From Photobacterium aquae (lineage in GTDB: Bacteria > Pseudomonadota > Gammaproteobacteria > Enterobacterales > Vibrionaceae): a DNA stretch of 64,000 nt. Positions 52,388 to 61,415 of the stretch are shown here, in pieces. Within the stretch, counting starts at the first letter, position 1. Each line of letters starts with the position of its first letter. The notes under the pieces were generated by a model, which was given only the letters and a program-made list of their open reading frames with translations, did not search any database and was not told the origin of the DNA. The stretch is taken from positions 40,104 to 104,103 of the forward strand of contig NZ_LDOT01000015.1 of assembly GCF_001029445.1 (NCBI RefSeq). Reading direction: 5' to 3'. Both the position numbers and the translations under genes were made by a program.

Positions 52388-53122
52388 TTAGCCATCAAGA
52401 CCAAGCAATTCACTTACATCGCTGCCAGCTTCGATCATTCGGCGCTCTTGGTTTAGCTTGAACCAGTGTAGAGGCTTACCGTTCGCTGCTTCGTAAGTCA
52501 TGGTCTTGCCGGATACTGCTAGCCATGACCCTTCAGGAATACCGATCACTGATTGGTGAGGGTTCACAATGAGGTATTCCTCAATACGCTCATCACGGGT
52601 TTCACCGTTGTGGCCTTCAATGGTTGCATCAATGTAATGCGCATTGATTTGGAAGGGCACCAAGTTCAGCGATGGCGTGATTGCCGCGCTAACAATGCAC
52701 ATATCGTTTGTTGTGCGAATGGTTGGCGCGCTGATTACGGCACCGGCGCTCCAGCCAACATATGGAACCCCACGATTGGCGATAGCATGTTGAATAGGGC
52801 CAATAAGGCCGAGATCATGAAGGGTTTTATTCAATACCCAGGTGTTACCGCCACTGCATACGATAGCATCGGCCTCACGGATAGCTTTCACAGGATCTTC
52901 CGCACGGTGCAAGCCGGTAACATTCACATCAAGATGGCTTAGCGTATCTGCGACCATAGCGGTACGATCATCATGGCTGCTACGGATAACGGCGTAAGGA
53001 ATAACAACCACGTTTTTCACTTGTTTGCGAGTGAATAGTTCAGTGATTGCTGGAAGAGCAAATTCCATCACTTTGTCATTGCCTGCAATTTTACCGTTGC
53101 TAAGAAGTAAGAGATCCATCAT
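52388..53122 (-). CDS. pepE: Peptidase E (alpha-aspartyl dipeptidase)
   Basis: 244 residues of the S51 family: the catalytic serine in GWSAGAVIS (about 123), and NAHYIDATIEGHNGETRDERIEEYL (about 160-184) with the histidine and acidic residues, as in E. coli PepE. It hydrolyses dipeptides with N-terminal aspartate. Two ATGs are adjacent; the first has GAGTGTAA in front. Its product, aspartate, links to the dicarboxylate and peptide use suggested by the nearby DcuC/PepT cluster. Confidence 0.92.
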   Translation of the reverse strand: MMDLLLLSNGKIAGNDKVMEFALPAITELFTRKQVKNVVVIPYAVIRSSHDDRTAMVADTLSHLDVNVTGLHRAEDPVKAIREADAIVCSGGNTWVLNKTLHDLGLIGPIQHAIANRGVPYVGWSAGAVISAPTIRTTNDMCIVSAAITPSLNLVPFQINAHYIDATIEGHNGETRDERIEEYLIVNPHQSVIGIPEGSWLAVSGKTMTYEAANGKPLHWFKLNQERRMIEAGSDVSELLGLDG

Positions 53123-53377
53123 TTACACTCTGTTTTATTGAAGAGCAAACATGGTATAGCAATCAGTTGCATCAAAGTTTGAACGGGAGCACAAAAAACT
53201 TGCTGTGTAATAATTATTTGAATTTTGTGGCGGTTATGGCAATAAAATTCAAGACAATGCATTGAAATATAACTATTTATAAGTTTTATATTTTGCCATG
53301 GATGTTGCGGGGGAAGGGAATGCCCAAGTTGTTGGTCTGAACGGTATATTCGTAACTCGTTGGGCACCTTTTACCTA

Positions 53378-53746
53378 TTATTTTGCTGATGGCTTGAGGA
53401 TTTCACCGAGGTAGCGAACGACATGGGCTGCATCTTGTGCCGTCGTGTTGATCTTTTTAATGATGGCTTCTGCTTTCTGAGGGTCGTCAGCCAATGCCAA
53501 TTCGATTTTTTTGATCATCGCATGGGCATGTTCTAGCTTCTGTTTGCAGTCTTCAAACAAGTTATTGAGAAGCGATAGCTCTACAGCCCCACCTTTGAGA
53601 AATAACTCGGCAGCGATGCGGTAGACAGTATGAAATTTGGTGGCAGTATCTTTTTGGGAAGGGTCGCTCTCTTTTGCCCAGTCGTCAGCCCAGCCTTTGA
53701 AAATAATCGCAATTTGTGGGTTAGGGATAAGGTTTACTTGTTGCAT
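53378..53746 (-). CDS. Small helical protein of unknown function
   Basis: 122 residues, no signal peptide, mostly alpha-helical (KFHTVYRIAAELFLKGGAVELSLLNNLFEDCKQKLEHAHAMIKKIELALADDP). The family is not recognised. Composition and the start context (a short AAGGATACC in front) support coding. Convergence with no near gene means no operon clue. Confidence 0.6.
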   Translation of the reverse strand: MQQVNLIPNPQIAIIFKGWADDWAKESDPSQKDTATKFHTVYRIAAELFLKGGAVELSLLNNLFEDCKQKLEHAHAMIKKIELALADDPQKAEAIIKKINTTAQDAAHVVRYLGEILKPSAK

Positions 53747-53928
53747 TAGGTATCCTTCGGCGTTAAGGCAAATTGAGTGTGGTTGCAGTCTAAACGAGAG
53801 CGGCGGTGGGATAAAGCTATCACTTCTCTATGGCGCTCGAAGTGGGTAAAAAATGATCATCAATCGCTTTCTTGACGTACTTGCAGTGTCTTAATAGGTT
53901 TGCTCAGTAGGGCAAGGCAGGAGGGAAA

Positions 53929-54534
53929 ATGCATAATAGTGTGGATATGAACAAGAGGTGGCTGCCGCGATGTGGTGCGGCTCTGTGGGCCAGTTTGATG
54001 ATACTGAGTGTTTTTGTTAGCAAGGCGGCATGGGGGAGTGACGGGAAGAGTTCCGACTGCCCGTTATTGCTCCAGCATTCTTTCACGCAGCTAAATTCGT
54101 CGAAGCAATTGGATATGTGTGGGCTGTTTAAGGGGAAAGTACTGCTGATTGTTAATACGGCCAGCCAATGTGGCTTTACGCCGCAATATAAACAATTGGA
54201 AGCCTTGCATCAGGCTTATAGCAGTCGTGGATTTGCTGTTATTGGTTTTCCGTCGAATGATTTTCGCCAAGATCGAGGAAGTGAAGCAGACACGGCTAAA
54301 GTGTGTTATCTGGATTACGGTGTAACATTTCCGATGGCGGGTAGAACGGCTGTAACAGGTTCGCAGGCTAATCCTGTCTTCAAGCAATTGGCTGCGGAAT
54401 CAGGAGTTGAACCCAATTGGAATTTTTTCAAGTACTTAATCGATCGCAAAGGCAATGTGGTTGCTGTATTTGCTAGTAGAACACAGCCGACAGATGCGTT
54501 GCTTACAGGGCAATTAGAGCAGTTGTTGCGGTAA
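53929..54534 (+). CDS. Exported glutathione peroxidase-family protein
   Basis: 201 residues. A signal peptide of about 35 residues ends near KAAWGS. Active-site Cys is in NTASQCGFTPQYKQL. The second motif reads GFPSNDF instead of GFPCNQF, so the catalytic Gln is replaced by Asp (and Cys by Ser), while the Trp-Asn motif WNFFKYLID is kept. Thioredoxin- or lipid-hydroperoxide-dependent activity in the periplasm is plausible. AGGAGGGAAA precedes the ATG. Confidence 0.88.
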   Translation: MHNSVDMNKRWLPRCGAALWASLMILSVFVSKAAWGSDGKSSDCPLLLQHSFTQLNSSKQLDMCGLFKGKVLLIVNTASQCGFTPQYKQLEALHQAYSSRGFAVIGFPSNDFRQDRGSEADTAKVCYLDYGVTFPMAGRTAVTGSQANPVFKQLAAESGVEPNWNFFKYLIDRKGNVVAVFASRTQPTDALLTGQLEQLLR

Positions 54535-54552
54535 TACTATGAGGAATACGAA

Positions 54553-54580
54553 AAAGGGCTTTGGATATCCAAAGCCCTTT
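54553..54580. terminator. Self-complementary terminator between convergent genes
   Basis: The 28-bp perfect palindrome 54553-54580 (AAAGGGCTTTGGATATCC as the first arm) lies between the glutathione peroxidase gene and the 5'-nucleotidase gene and can stop both transcripts. Confidence 0.85.
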
Positions 54581-54601
54581 GTTTGTTATAGGCGGTAGCG
54601 C

Positions 54602-56590
54602 TTATTTAGCTGCACGCTCAAAAGTAACCACTTCGTAGCTCAGAGGCTTAAGAGTCGGTTTTTGATCGGCAATATAGTCAATAACAGCTTGTGCATCTGT
54701 ATTACAGCGAGTGTTGGCTGCTTTACAGTTAGGTGCCTGACCTTCGTAACGGACTTTGTATTTACCGTTCACTTCATCGATCTTCTGCACTGGGAAGCCT
54801 GTGATTTTGCCATTTACGTAAGCAAGGTCAACACGGTCTGATGAGTCTTTCTGCGCGTTGTACAGTGCCGTCCAGCCATCGTTACCTGTCGCATTGTAGT
54901 TGTTGATCGCAACATTGTAGATCTTGTTGTCGTCAATTGGCGTCCATACTGGGTTGGCTTCTGTACCAGTCATCACTTCAACAAAATCCACTTTACCGGC
55001 TTTGTGTGGTGTGGTTTCTGTGTACTGGTAACGGATGTGCCCGCCGTATGGGAATTTACCTGCGTGAGCGCCTTCTGGTAGGGTTGCAGTAATCGTCTCT
55101 TGGATCAGAGACTTCACAACTGAACCTTTCAACGGTACGACAGACATGAAGTTTGAGAAAGGCAGCATTTCTAGCGAAACATTACCTTCACGGTATTCAC
55201 CAGCTTCAAAGTTGGTACGAATACCACCAGCGCCGATTAGCGAGAAGTCCACTTTCATGCCTGTCGCTGCTTGTACGGCAGGGGTATTTGCCCAGTAGTA
55301 TTGGCCTTCAGCGATAATAGTTGCTACATCAGAACCATGTTTGTCTGTACCACGGTCACCCGGACGGCGCTCGTGGTTAATCTCTACTGGCACCTGAGAA
55401 ATAACTTTGCCGTATGCCTTAACAACCGCTGGCTTGTACTTGCTGTCGATGAGCTGGCGCATAGCGGCTTCTTCCGCTGTGATCGCAATATTCTCTTCGC
55501 CTTCGACAAAGTCAACAACGGCAGCTGTTTCTTCAGCGTTGAATTTGCTGCTGGCTTCGCGCATTGGTGAGTGGAAGTATTCATCGTTGGTCAGCAGCGT
55601 GTTAAGGCCTGCACAGTTGCTAACATTGCCTTTGCTGTCGAAAGTAACATCTAGTTGGCCGATAGCTTGTGCATATTCACCAGCCTGGACAACACAGGTT
55701 TGGCTCTGGCCATTCGGGTTATTGACCATTTGTGCATAGATGCCGGCATTGTCGTGGCCGATGTTGGTGAAATCGCCCAATAGGGTATGCGAGTGGCCGC
55801 CAACAATAAGGTCGATACCATTTACCTTAGAGGCGACATCCAAATCAACTGCATTGCCGATATGGGTTAGGGCGATGATGTTGTTGATGCCTTTTGACTT
55901 CAGGAAGTCGACAGTCTGCTGGGAAGAGGTCACCATGTCTTCGAATTCGACCTTGCCAGTGTTTGGTGCAAGGTTTGGCATATCATCAAGGGCAATACCG
56001 AAAACGGCAACGATGTCTTTGTCTTTAGGAAGGTTATTGAGGTCGTTGACTTGAACTTTGTTGTTACCGTCGAATGCGAAAACAATATAAGGCTTGAGGT
56101 TTGCTTGGTCTTTCAGGTCAGGATCGTTGCTGGTGTCGATGTTAGCAGCTAGAACAGGGAAGTTGATGTCACTAATGAAGGCGTTGAGCTTGGCATTGTT
56201 GAGGTCGAACTCATGGTTACCAAGCGCCATTGCATCAAGTCCCATGCGGCTTAGCAATTCGGCATTCATTGCGCCTTCGTTAATTTTGAAGTAAGCGCTG
56301 CCTTGCCATGCGTCACCACCATGAAGGAACAAGAAGCTGCGGTTTTCATCGGCGGCGGCTTTCTTGTATTCCTCAGCCATGGTCTGTAGTCGAGGGTAAC
56401 CACCAAATTCGTTATATACCAAGGTATCGTTGGCCTTGAAGCTTGACTTCACCGGATCAAAGTTAGAGTGGGTGTCGTTGATATGGGCAACGGTAAGGGT
56501 AAAACTATCATCGGTAGCGAAAGGAGACTGCGCACAACCAGTTAGGGCCATGGCTACGGACAATGCTACTAGAGGCTTTGAAATGTTCAT
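54602..56590 (-). CDS. 5'-nucleotidase / UDP-sugar hydrolase-type lipoprotein (NadN/UshA-like)
   Basis: 662 residues with a lipobox ALTGCAQ. Metallophosphoesterase domain: VAHINDTHSN (about 36), GGDAWQGS, GNHEFDLNN and GGHSHTLLG (about 265), giving the two-metal site. C-terminal substrate domain: GTDKHGSDVATIIAEG, LIGAGGIRTNF and NNYNATGNDGW. This two-domain layout matches UshA and Haemophilus NadN (NAD and 5'-nucleotide hydrolysis at the surface). It likely scavenges nucleotides at the outer surface or in the periplasm, complementing the S1/P1 nuclease. The exact substrate (NAD or nucleotides) is open. Confidence 0.9.
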   Translation of the reverse strand: MNISKPLVALSVAMALTGCAQSPFATDDSFTLTVAHINDTHSNFDPVKSSFKANDTLVYNEFGGYPRLQTMAEEYKKAAADENRSFLFLHGGDAWQGSAYFKINEGAMNAELLSRMGLDAMALGNHEFDLNNAKLNAFISDINFPVLAANIDTSNDPDLKDQANLKPYIVFAFDGNNKVQVNDLNNLPKDKDIVAVFGIALDDMPNLAPNTGKVEFEDMVTSSQQTVDFLKSKGINNIIALTHIGNAVDLDVASKVNGIDLIVGGHSHTLLGDFTNIGHDNAGIYAQMVNNPNGQSQTCVVQAGEYAQAIGQLDVTFDSKGNVSNCAGLNTLLTNDEYFHSPMREASSKFNAEETAAVVDFVEGEENIAITAEEAAMRQLIDSKYKPAVVKAYGKVISQVPVEINHERRPGDRGTDKHGSDVATIIAEGQYYWANTPAVQAATGMKVDFSLIGAGGIRTNFEAGEYREGNVSLEMLPFSNFMSVVPLKGSVVKSLIQETITATLPEGAHAGKFPYGGHIRYQYTETTPHKAGKVDFVEVMTGTEANPVWTPIDDNKIYNVAINNYNATGNDGWTALYNAQKDSSDRVDLAYVNGKITGFPVQKIDEVNGKYKVRYEGQAPNCKAANTRCNTDAQAVIDYIADQKPTLKPLSYEVVTFERAAK

Positions 56591-57386
56591 TATTTTACCT
56601 TGGGCTTGACCTGTTGGACCTTCTTCCTGTCACAGCGAAAAAGGACACAGTGTCATTTTTATAGTGTGATAAACCGGGTTTACCAGTGAAAAAGCCAGAG
56701 ATATATGAGGCGGGGGGACTATATCCGAGATGATTTTTACAGGCAATTGCAAAAAAACAAAACTGAGATCACTATTATATTATTCGGTTGCGCAAACGAT
56801 TGGTTTTCGTTTTTTATAACTTATTGAGAGAAAAAGACTTTCAATATCATCGTCTTTAAACATCACTTTTTATATCGTGGATATTCCCTTGTCTCTGGGC
56901 AATCAGAAAACATGTAACTGGTGTATTTTTCAACACGTCACTGGTTGTAAAATGGGCAGTGACAGAGCTGGGAAAAATTTCCTGTGAAATTTAGATCTGA
57001 GTAGACTTGGAAATTGACGCATATTTGCCCTGTTTCAGGAAAAACCGTAAGTGGACTTTGTTTTGATAAAAATTAGATTAAATTCAGCGATAAGTGATGC
57101 TTTTGCGGTATAGATTGTTGCGCTTGTGTGGCGATTTTTGTCATTCATCATTAATGAATTGCTCTTTCATGTGTCAGGTAAGGGAATGATCACAAATTAA
57201 TAATGGGAAAAATGTATTCCCTTGCATCATTTTGTCATGAATGGAAAAATTTCCCACATAGAGTGCTGGGCGGGAATTAATACCCACGACGTCGGAGTGG
57301 CAGCTCCAGCCAAGAACAGGAAAGTTATGGCCGTCTATGAGGAGGAAAGCGACTCTTAGTAGGCTGAAAATGCGAATGGATGTGTA
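56591..57386. promoter_or_regulatory. 796-bp intergenic region with repeated GGAAAAATTTCC sites
   Basis: The region between the nucleotidase and RpiR-type genes holds GGAAAAATTTCC at 56971-56982 and again at 57243-57254, each an inverted repeat of GGAAA/TTTCC with 2-nt spacer. A related GGGAA-7 nt-TTCCC is at 57205-57221. These could be RpiR-regulator operators. A 10-codon frame at 57327-57359 with AGGAAAG ahead might be a leader peptide; this is weak. No other gene is evident. Confidence 0.5.
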
Positions 57387-58250
57387 ATGAATAAGCAAGA
57401 GTTCATCAATGCAGTTAATCGGTTTGATTCACATACGGATGCTGAAAAACGGATAGCCCAGTATTTTATGGATCACTATACTGTTTTGCCCTTTGCCAAA
57501 ATTGATGAGCTGTGCAGGCAGATCGGAATAGGCAAGGCTACCTTGGGACGTTTTCTTCAACGGTTGGGTTTCTCAGGTTTTATCCAATTCAAAAAGCAAG
57601 TTACCGAGGATTTAACCCAAACGTTAACGACGCCTATCGAGCGCTACGAATATCACACTACCGATCCTGCCCGTGAAGGGAATGCCGAAACGCTGTTATC
57701 CAGCCATTACGCAGAAATTATGGATAACATGGAAAAAACATTTGATGCGCTTTCGGATCAGGATTTTGAAAATGCTGTCAATATTATGCGAGATCAAAGA
57801 GGTAAGTTGTATGTTATTGGTAGTGCGTCATCTGAAGCACTTGCAAGTTATTTTTACATGCTTGCACGTTATTTACGCAAGGATGTTGTTTTATTAAAAG
57901 CAGATATATCAACATTACCTCATCAGTTAGTTGATGTCGGTAAAGAAGATATATTATTAGCTATTTCCTATCATCGTTATTCAAATATTACTGTAAAACT
58001 TGTCCATTGGTTTCATGAGTGTGGCGGGAAAATCGTTGTGATTACCGATCAAGCAGTGAATCCTTTCGTTTCATTTTGTGATGTGCTCTTTAATGTTGAA
58101 AGTGCTGGGACGGGATTTTTCAATAACCGTGCTGCAGGTTTTGCGCTTATCGAGGCGCTGATCAAGGGGTTATCCCACCATCAAGAAAAAGACTATCGAT
58201 TCAAACGTATCGAAAATCTCTTTGATGAGTTTGGGGTGTTTAAAAGTTAA
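57387..58250 (+). CDS. RpiR/MurR-family regulator with SIS domain
   Basis: 287 residues: an N-terminal RpiR helix-turn-helix (AEKRIAQYFMDHYTVLPFAKIDELCRQIGIGKATLGRFLQRLGFSGFIQFK, about 19-69), then a SIS sugar-phosphate-binding domain (about 120-270: LYVIGSASSEALASYF, LLAISYHRYSNITVKLVHWFHECGGKIVVITD). The family responds to phosphorylated sugars or amino sugars; the ligand is unknown. It is upstream and co-directional with dcuC and pepT and probably controls them. Confidence 0.9.
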   Translation: MNKQEFINAVNRFDSHTDAEKRIAQYFMDHYTVLPFAKIDELCRQIGIGKATLGRFLQRLGFSGFIQFKKQVTEDLTQTLTTPIERYEYHTTDPAREGNAETLLSSHYAEIMDNMEKTFDALSDQDFENAVNIMRDQRGKLYVIGSASSEALASYFYMLARYLRKDVVLLKADISTLPHQLVDVGKEDILLAISYHRYSNITVKLVHWFHECGGKIVVITDQAVNPFVSFCDVLFNVESAGTGFFNNRAAGFALIEALIKGLSHHQEKDYRFKRIENLFDEFGVFKS

Positions 58251-58348
58251 CTAGATTTTCAAATTATTCTGTTCCTGTTTTTAAAGACGGGTGGCTTCAT
58301 TCACCCTGAAATTATTGATTTATTAATTTAAGATCGAAGAGGTCGATA

Positions 58349-59710
58349 ATGATTACGTATTTAGCTTTGCCATCAATATTTGGTGTGGGGTATTTTATTG
58401 TTAAAAAATATAATACCCAGGCCGTTTTGTTCCTTGCTGGTTTAATGATGATCATGCTTGGTGTGATCAACGGTAACACAGATTTCTTACCGAAAGGTGG
58501 TACACATACCGGCTCTATTGTTGTCGACTTTTTCGAAGTAATTAAAGTTATTTCTTCTGGTACTCTAGCTAAGCTCGGCCTGATTATCATGGCTGTAGGT
58601 GGCTTCTCTAAATATATGGGGCATATTGGTGCGGCAAATGCGATGGTGCAGATTGCAACTAAGCCGCTTTCTCATATCAAGAATCCATATTTGGTGTTAG
58701 CAATGGCCTATATTATCGGCCAGTTGATTAATATTTTCATTCCTAGTGCGACGGGCTTGGCATTGCTTCTATTGGTTGCGATGTATCCGGTACTTGTTGG
58801 TGTTGGTTGTAACCCCGCGGCAGCGGCGGCGGTTGTTGCTACCACCGGGTGTTTGGATTTGGGACCTGCCTCATCGGCTGCAAACAAAGCGGCGGAAGTG
58901 TCTGGCATTGATGTTGCGACTTATTTTGCGAGTTACCAGTTGCCAGTCGCGATTGCTGCGATGATCGTGATTGCCGCTCTTCATTTTGTCAGCCAGCGTT
59001 ATTTTGACCGTAAAGATGAAGAAAATGGTGTTGTGCATGAGTTTAACCTGGAAGCGAAAGAGCAGCGTAAAGCGCCGAAGTGGTTTGCTTTCCTACCTGT
59101 ATTGCCTCTGTTGCTACTTCTTACTTTCAGTAAGTTTGCCATCACCACGATTAAAATGGACGTGGTAACAGCAATGTTTATCGCGCTATTTGTTTCGATG
59201 GTATGTGATTTCATTTACAGCCGTGACGGCAAAGAAGTGGCGGCATCACTGAAAGTGTATCTAGAAGGTATGGGCAACGTATTCTCTGGCGTAGTGACCC
59301 TGATTATTGCTGCCCAGGTTTTCGTTGTTGGCCTAAAAGCAATTGGTTTTATTGATCTTCTTCTTAACTCTGCGTCAAACCTTGGTTTGGGATACAGCGC
59401 GATGATTGTGATGCTGGTGGGTATCATCGTTACTATCACCATGTTGTCAGGTTCTGGTAATGCTGCGTTCTTTAGTTTCTCTAACCTTGCACCAGATGTT
59501 GCGGCTCAGGTGGGTACGGCCGCTGCGCATGTCGCACTGCCTATGCAGTTGGCTGCGGGCTTGATGCGCTCAGCATCACCGGTTGCCGGTGTGGTTATTG
59601 CCTGTGCGGCAGTTGCTAATGTCTCTCCAATTGAATTGGCTAAGCGTACGGCGATCCCTATGTTGGGTGGTTTGGTGACTATCATGATCTGTTCACAAAT
59701 TCTTGTTTAA
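58349..59710 (+). CDS. dcuC: C4-dicarboxylate transporter DcuC
   Basis: 453 residues, about twelve membrane segments, with the DcuC pattern: GLIIMAVGGFSKYMGHIGAANAMV, IIGQLINIFIPSATGLALLLLVAMYPVLVGVGCNPAAAAAVVATTGCLDLGPAS and SGSGNAAFFSFSNLAPD. DcuC exchanges or exports succinate and related dicarboxylates in anaerobic growth. GAAGAGG precedes the ATG. It lies between an RpiR regulator and pepT, which suggests a coordinated peptide/dicarboxylate function, but members of this family can carry other anions, so the substrate is a family inference. Confidence 0.9.
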   Translation: MITYLALPSIFGVGYFIVKKYNTQAVLFLAGLMMIMLGVINGNTDFLPKGGTHTGSIVVDFFEVIKVISSGTLAKLGLIIMAVGGFSKYMGHIGAANAMVQIATKPLSHIKNPYLVLAMAYIIGQLINIFIPSATGLALLLLVAMYPVLVGVGCNPAAAAAVVATTGCLDLGPASSAANKAAEVSGIDVATYFASYQLPVAIAAMIVIAALHFVSQRYFDRKDEENGVVHEFNLEAKEQRKAPKWFAFLPVLPLLLLLTFSKFAITTIKMDVVTAMFIALFVSMVCDFIYSRDGKEVAASLKVYLEGMGNVFSGVVTLIIAAQVFVVGLKAIGFIDLLLNSASNLGLGYSAMIVMLVGIIVTITMLSGSGNAAFFSFSNLAPDVAAQVGTAAAHVALPMQLAAGLMRSASPVAGVVIACAAVANVSPIELAKRTAIPMLGGLVTIMICSQILV

Positions 59711-59725
59711 TGTGAGCTGAAGATC

Positions 59726-59758
59726 ATACAGCGGGCATATCGCCCGCTGTATTTTATT
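59726..59758 (+). terminator. Terminator after dcuC
   Basis: ATACAGCGGGC / GCCCGCTGTAT with a 5-nt loop and TTTATT downstream, 16 bp past the stop. Confidence 0.92.
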
Positions 59759-59793
59759 AAGCGGCGAGTTTTGTTATTAGGTGTTCAGCCGTG

Positions 59794-59815
59794 AGTACTT
59801 TGATTGCAAAGTACT
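59794..59815. promoter_or_regulatory. Inverted repeat upstream of pepT
   Basis: AGTACTTTG - ATTG - CAAAGTACT: 9-bp perfect arms, 93 bp before the pepT start and 36 bp after the dcuC terminator. A possible operator or leader hairpin. Confidence 0.5.
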
Positions 59816-59907
59816 GACGATTGAATCCCTCCTACCGATAGGCTTGGTTATTGTCTTGTTTTCATGGCCGAGGTATTAACGGTAAGGTGAATTAGAAGGA
59901 AGGTTGC

Positions 59908-61149
59908 ATGACAATTGTTGAACGCTTTTTGAATTATACCCGGATTAATACAACCACAGACAGGAATAAAGGTGCTGCTGGCATTATGCCTTCATCACCG
60001 GGGCAGATGGAGTTGGCTCAGTTGTTGGCTCGTGAGCTGACGGAATTGGGTTTAGAAGATATTCGTTTGCGTGATACGGCGATCCTGACGGCAACACTGC
60101 CGAGCAATACCTCTAAATGCGTTCCTACGGTATCGTTTTTTGCTCACTTAGATACCAGTGCCGAGCAGGTTAATGATACACAGGCGCAGATTGTAGCTTA
60201 TAACGGTGGCGATATCGTTCTGAATTCAGCGCTGGATATTGTATTGAAAGAAGCGGAATTTCCTGAAATTGCACAATATCGTGGACAGGAAATTATTGTT
60301 ACCGACGGAACAAGCCTGTTGGGTGCCGACGACAAGGCTGCCATTGCTGCCATTATGCACGCAGTGAAAGTGCTGGTGGAGAACCCATCTATTGAGCATG
60401 GCCCGGTGAAGGTGGCTTTTGTCCCTGATGAAGAGCAGGGGCTGCGAGGTGCTAAGGCATTTGATGTAGAGGAATTCGGTGCTGACTTTGGCTATACCTT
60501 AGATTGCTGTGGCATTGGCGAATTTGTTCATGAGAACTGGAATGCAGGCAATGCCGTGGTGACGTTTACCGGTCAGTCTGCCCATCCGATGTCGGCGAAA
60601 GGTAAGCTGAAGAACTCTTTGTTGATGGCTCATAAATTCATTGCGATGTTGCCGCCGGGGGAAGCGCCAGAATATACCGATGGCCGCGAGGGTTACTATT
60701 GGGTGAAAGAGCTGGCTGGTAACAGTGCAAAAACCGTGTTGAAGATGGATATTCGTGATTTCAGCAAGCAAGGCTATGCTGATCGTATGGCATTTTTGCA
60801 AAAGCTTGCCGACAGTTGTCAAGTGTTGTGGGGGGAGCAGGCCGTTCACATTGATTTGTCTGACCGTTATGAAAACGTTGCTAATAGTCTAGAAGGCGAA
60901 GCGAGTTTCCCTATTGATATAGCCAAAGAGGCGTATTCACGTAATGGGATCGAGATGAATGCGATTCCGATGCGTGGCGGTTATGATGGTGCGGTGTTGT
61001 CGCAAAAAGGGTTGCCATGCCCGAACATCTTTACCGGAGCCCATAATTTCCACTCTATTTATGAATACTTGCCTGTGAGCTCGCTTGAGGCTGCCAGCAA
61101 TGTAGTTGTTGATGTGATTCGTATAACGGCTGAGCGCATTGATGCCTAA
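59908..61149 (+). CDS. pepT: Peptidase T (tripeptide aminopeptidase)
   Basis: 413 residues of the M20B family: HLDTS zinc motif (about 79), GTSLLGADDKAAIA (about 133), VPDEEQGLRGAKAF (Glu-Glu; about 171), FTGQSAHPMSAKG (about 210) and the C-terminal TGAHNFHSIYEYL histidine. Length and layout equal E. coli PepT. It cleaves the N-terminal residue of tripeptides. A GAAGG site precedes the ATG. Likely regulated with the RpiR/dcuC genes upstream. Confidence 0.95.
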   Translation: MTIVERFLNYTRINTTTDRNKGAAGIMPSSPGQMELAQLLARELTELGLEDIRLRDTAILTATLPSNTSKCVPTVSFFAHLDTSAEQVNDTQAQIVAYNGGDIVLNSALDIVLKEAEFPEIAQYRGQEIIVTDGTSLLGADDKAAIAAIMHAVKVLVENPSIEHGPVKVAFVPDEEQGLRGAKAFDVEEFGADFGYTLDCCGIGEFVHENWNAGNAVVTFTGQSAHPMSAKGKLKNSLLMAHKFIAMLPPGEAPEYTDGREGYYWVKELAGNSAKTVLKMDIRDFSKQGYADRMAFLQKLADSCQVLWGEQAVHIDLSDRYENVANSLEGEASFPIDIAKEAYSRNGIEMNAIPMRGGYDGAVLSQKGLPCPNIFTGAHNFHSIYEYLPVSSLEAASNVVVDVIRITAERIDA

Positions 61150-61180
61150 TAAATAATGCCCATCTGATATCAACTGTATT

Positions 61181-61209
61181 AAATCCCCATTCTTGATGGG
61201 GATTTTTTT
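61181..61209 (+). terminator. Terminator of pepT
   Basis: AAATCCCCAT / ATGGGGATTT with a 5-nt loop and a T-run. Confidence 0.95.
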
Positions 61210-61366
61210 ATGGTCAATTTCTTTAATCATCGATTTAGATGCTCAATGTTCTTTGTATCTATACGGCATAAATAGTGTCGGATAGCTGGGCGATGGAGGG
61301 GGTGCTAGGTATACCTGGTATGTGGTATGCAGCGGAGGAGGGGGGGGAGAGAAAATAAGCCAGCTT

Positions 61367-61397
61367 GAAAAAAAGAGCCAGCATATTGCTGGCTCTT
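61367..61397 (-). terminator. Terminator of the second AGCS symporter gene
   Basis: AAGAGCCAGCA / TGCTGGCTCTT with a TAT loop and a T-run on the minus strand, 19 bp past the stop at 61416. Confidence 0.93.
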
Positions 61398-61415
61398 GGG
61401 GTTGGGTAACGAAGC

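Noticed and set aside
57327..57359. Leader peptide ahead of the RpiR-type gene
   Set aside because: Ten codons with no runs of a regulatory amino acid and no attenuator hairpin; noted only in the intergenic entry.
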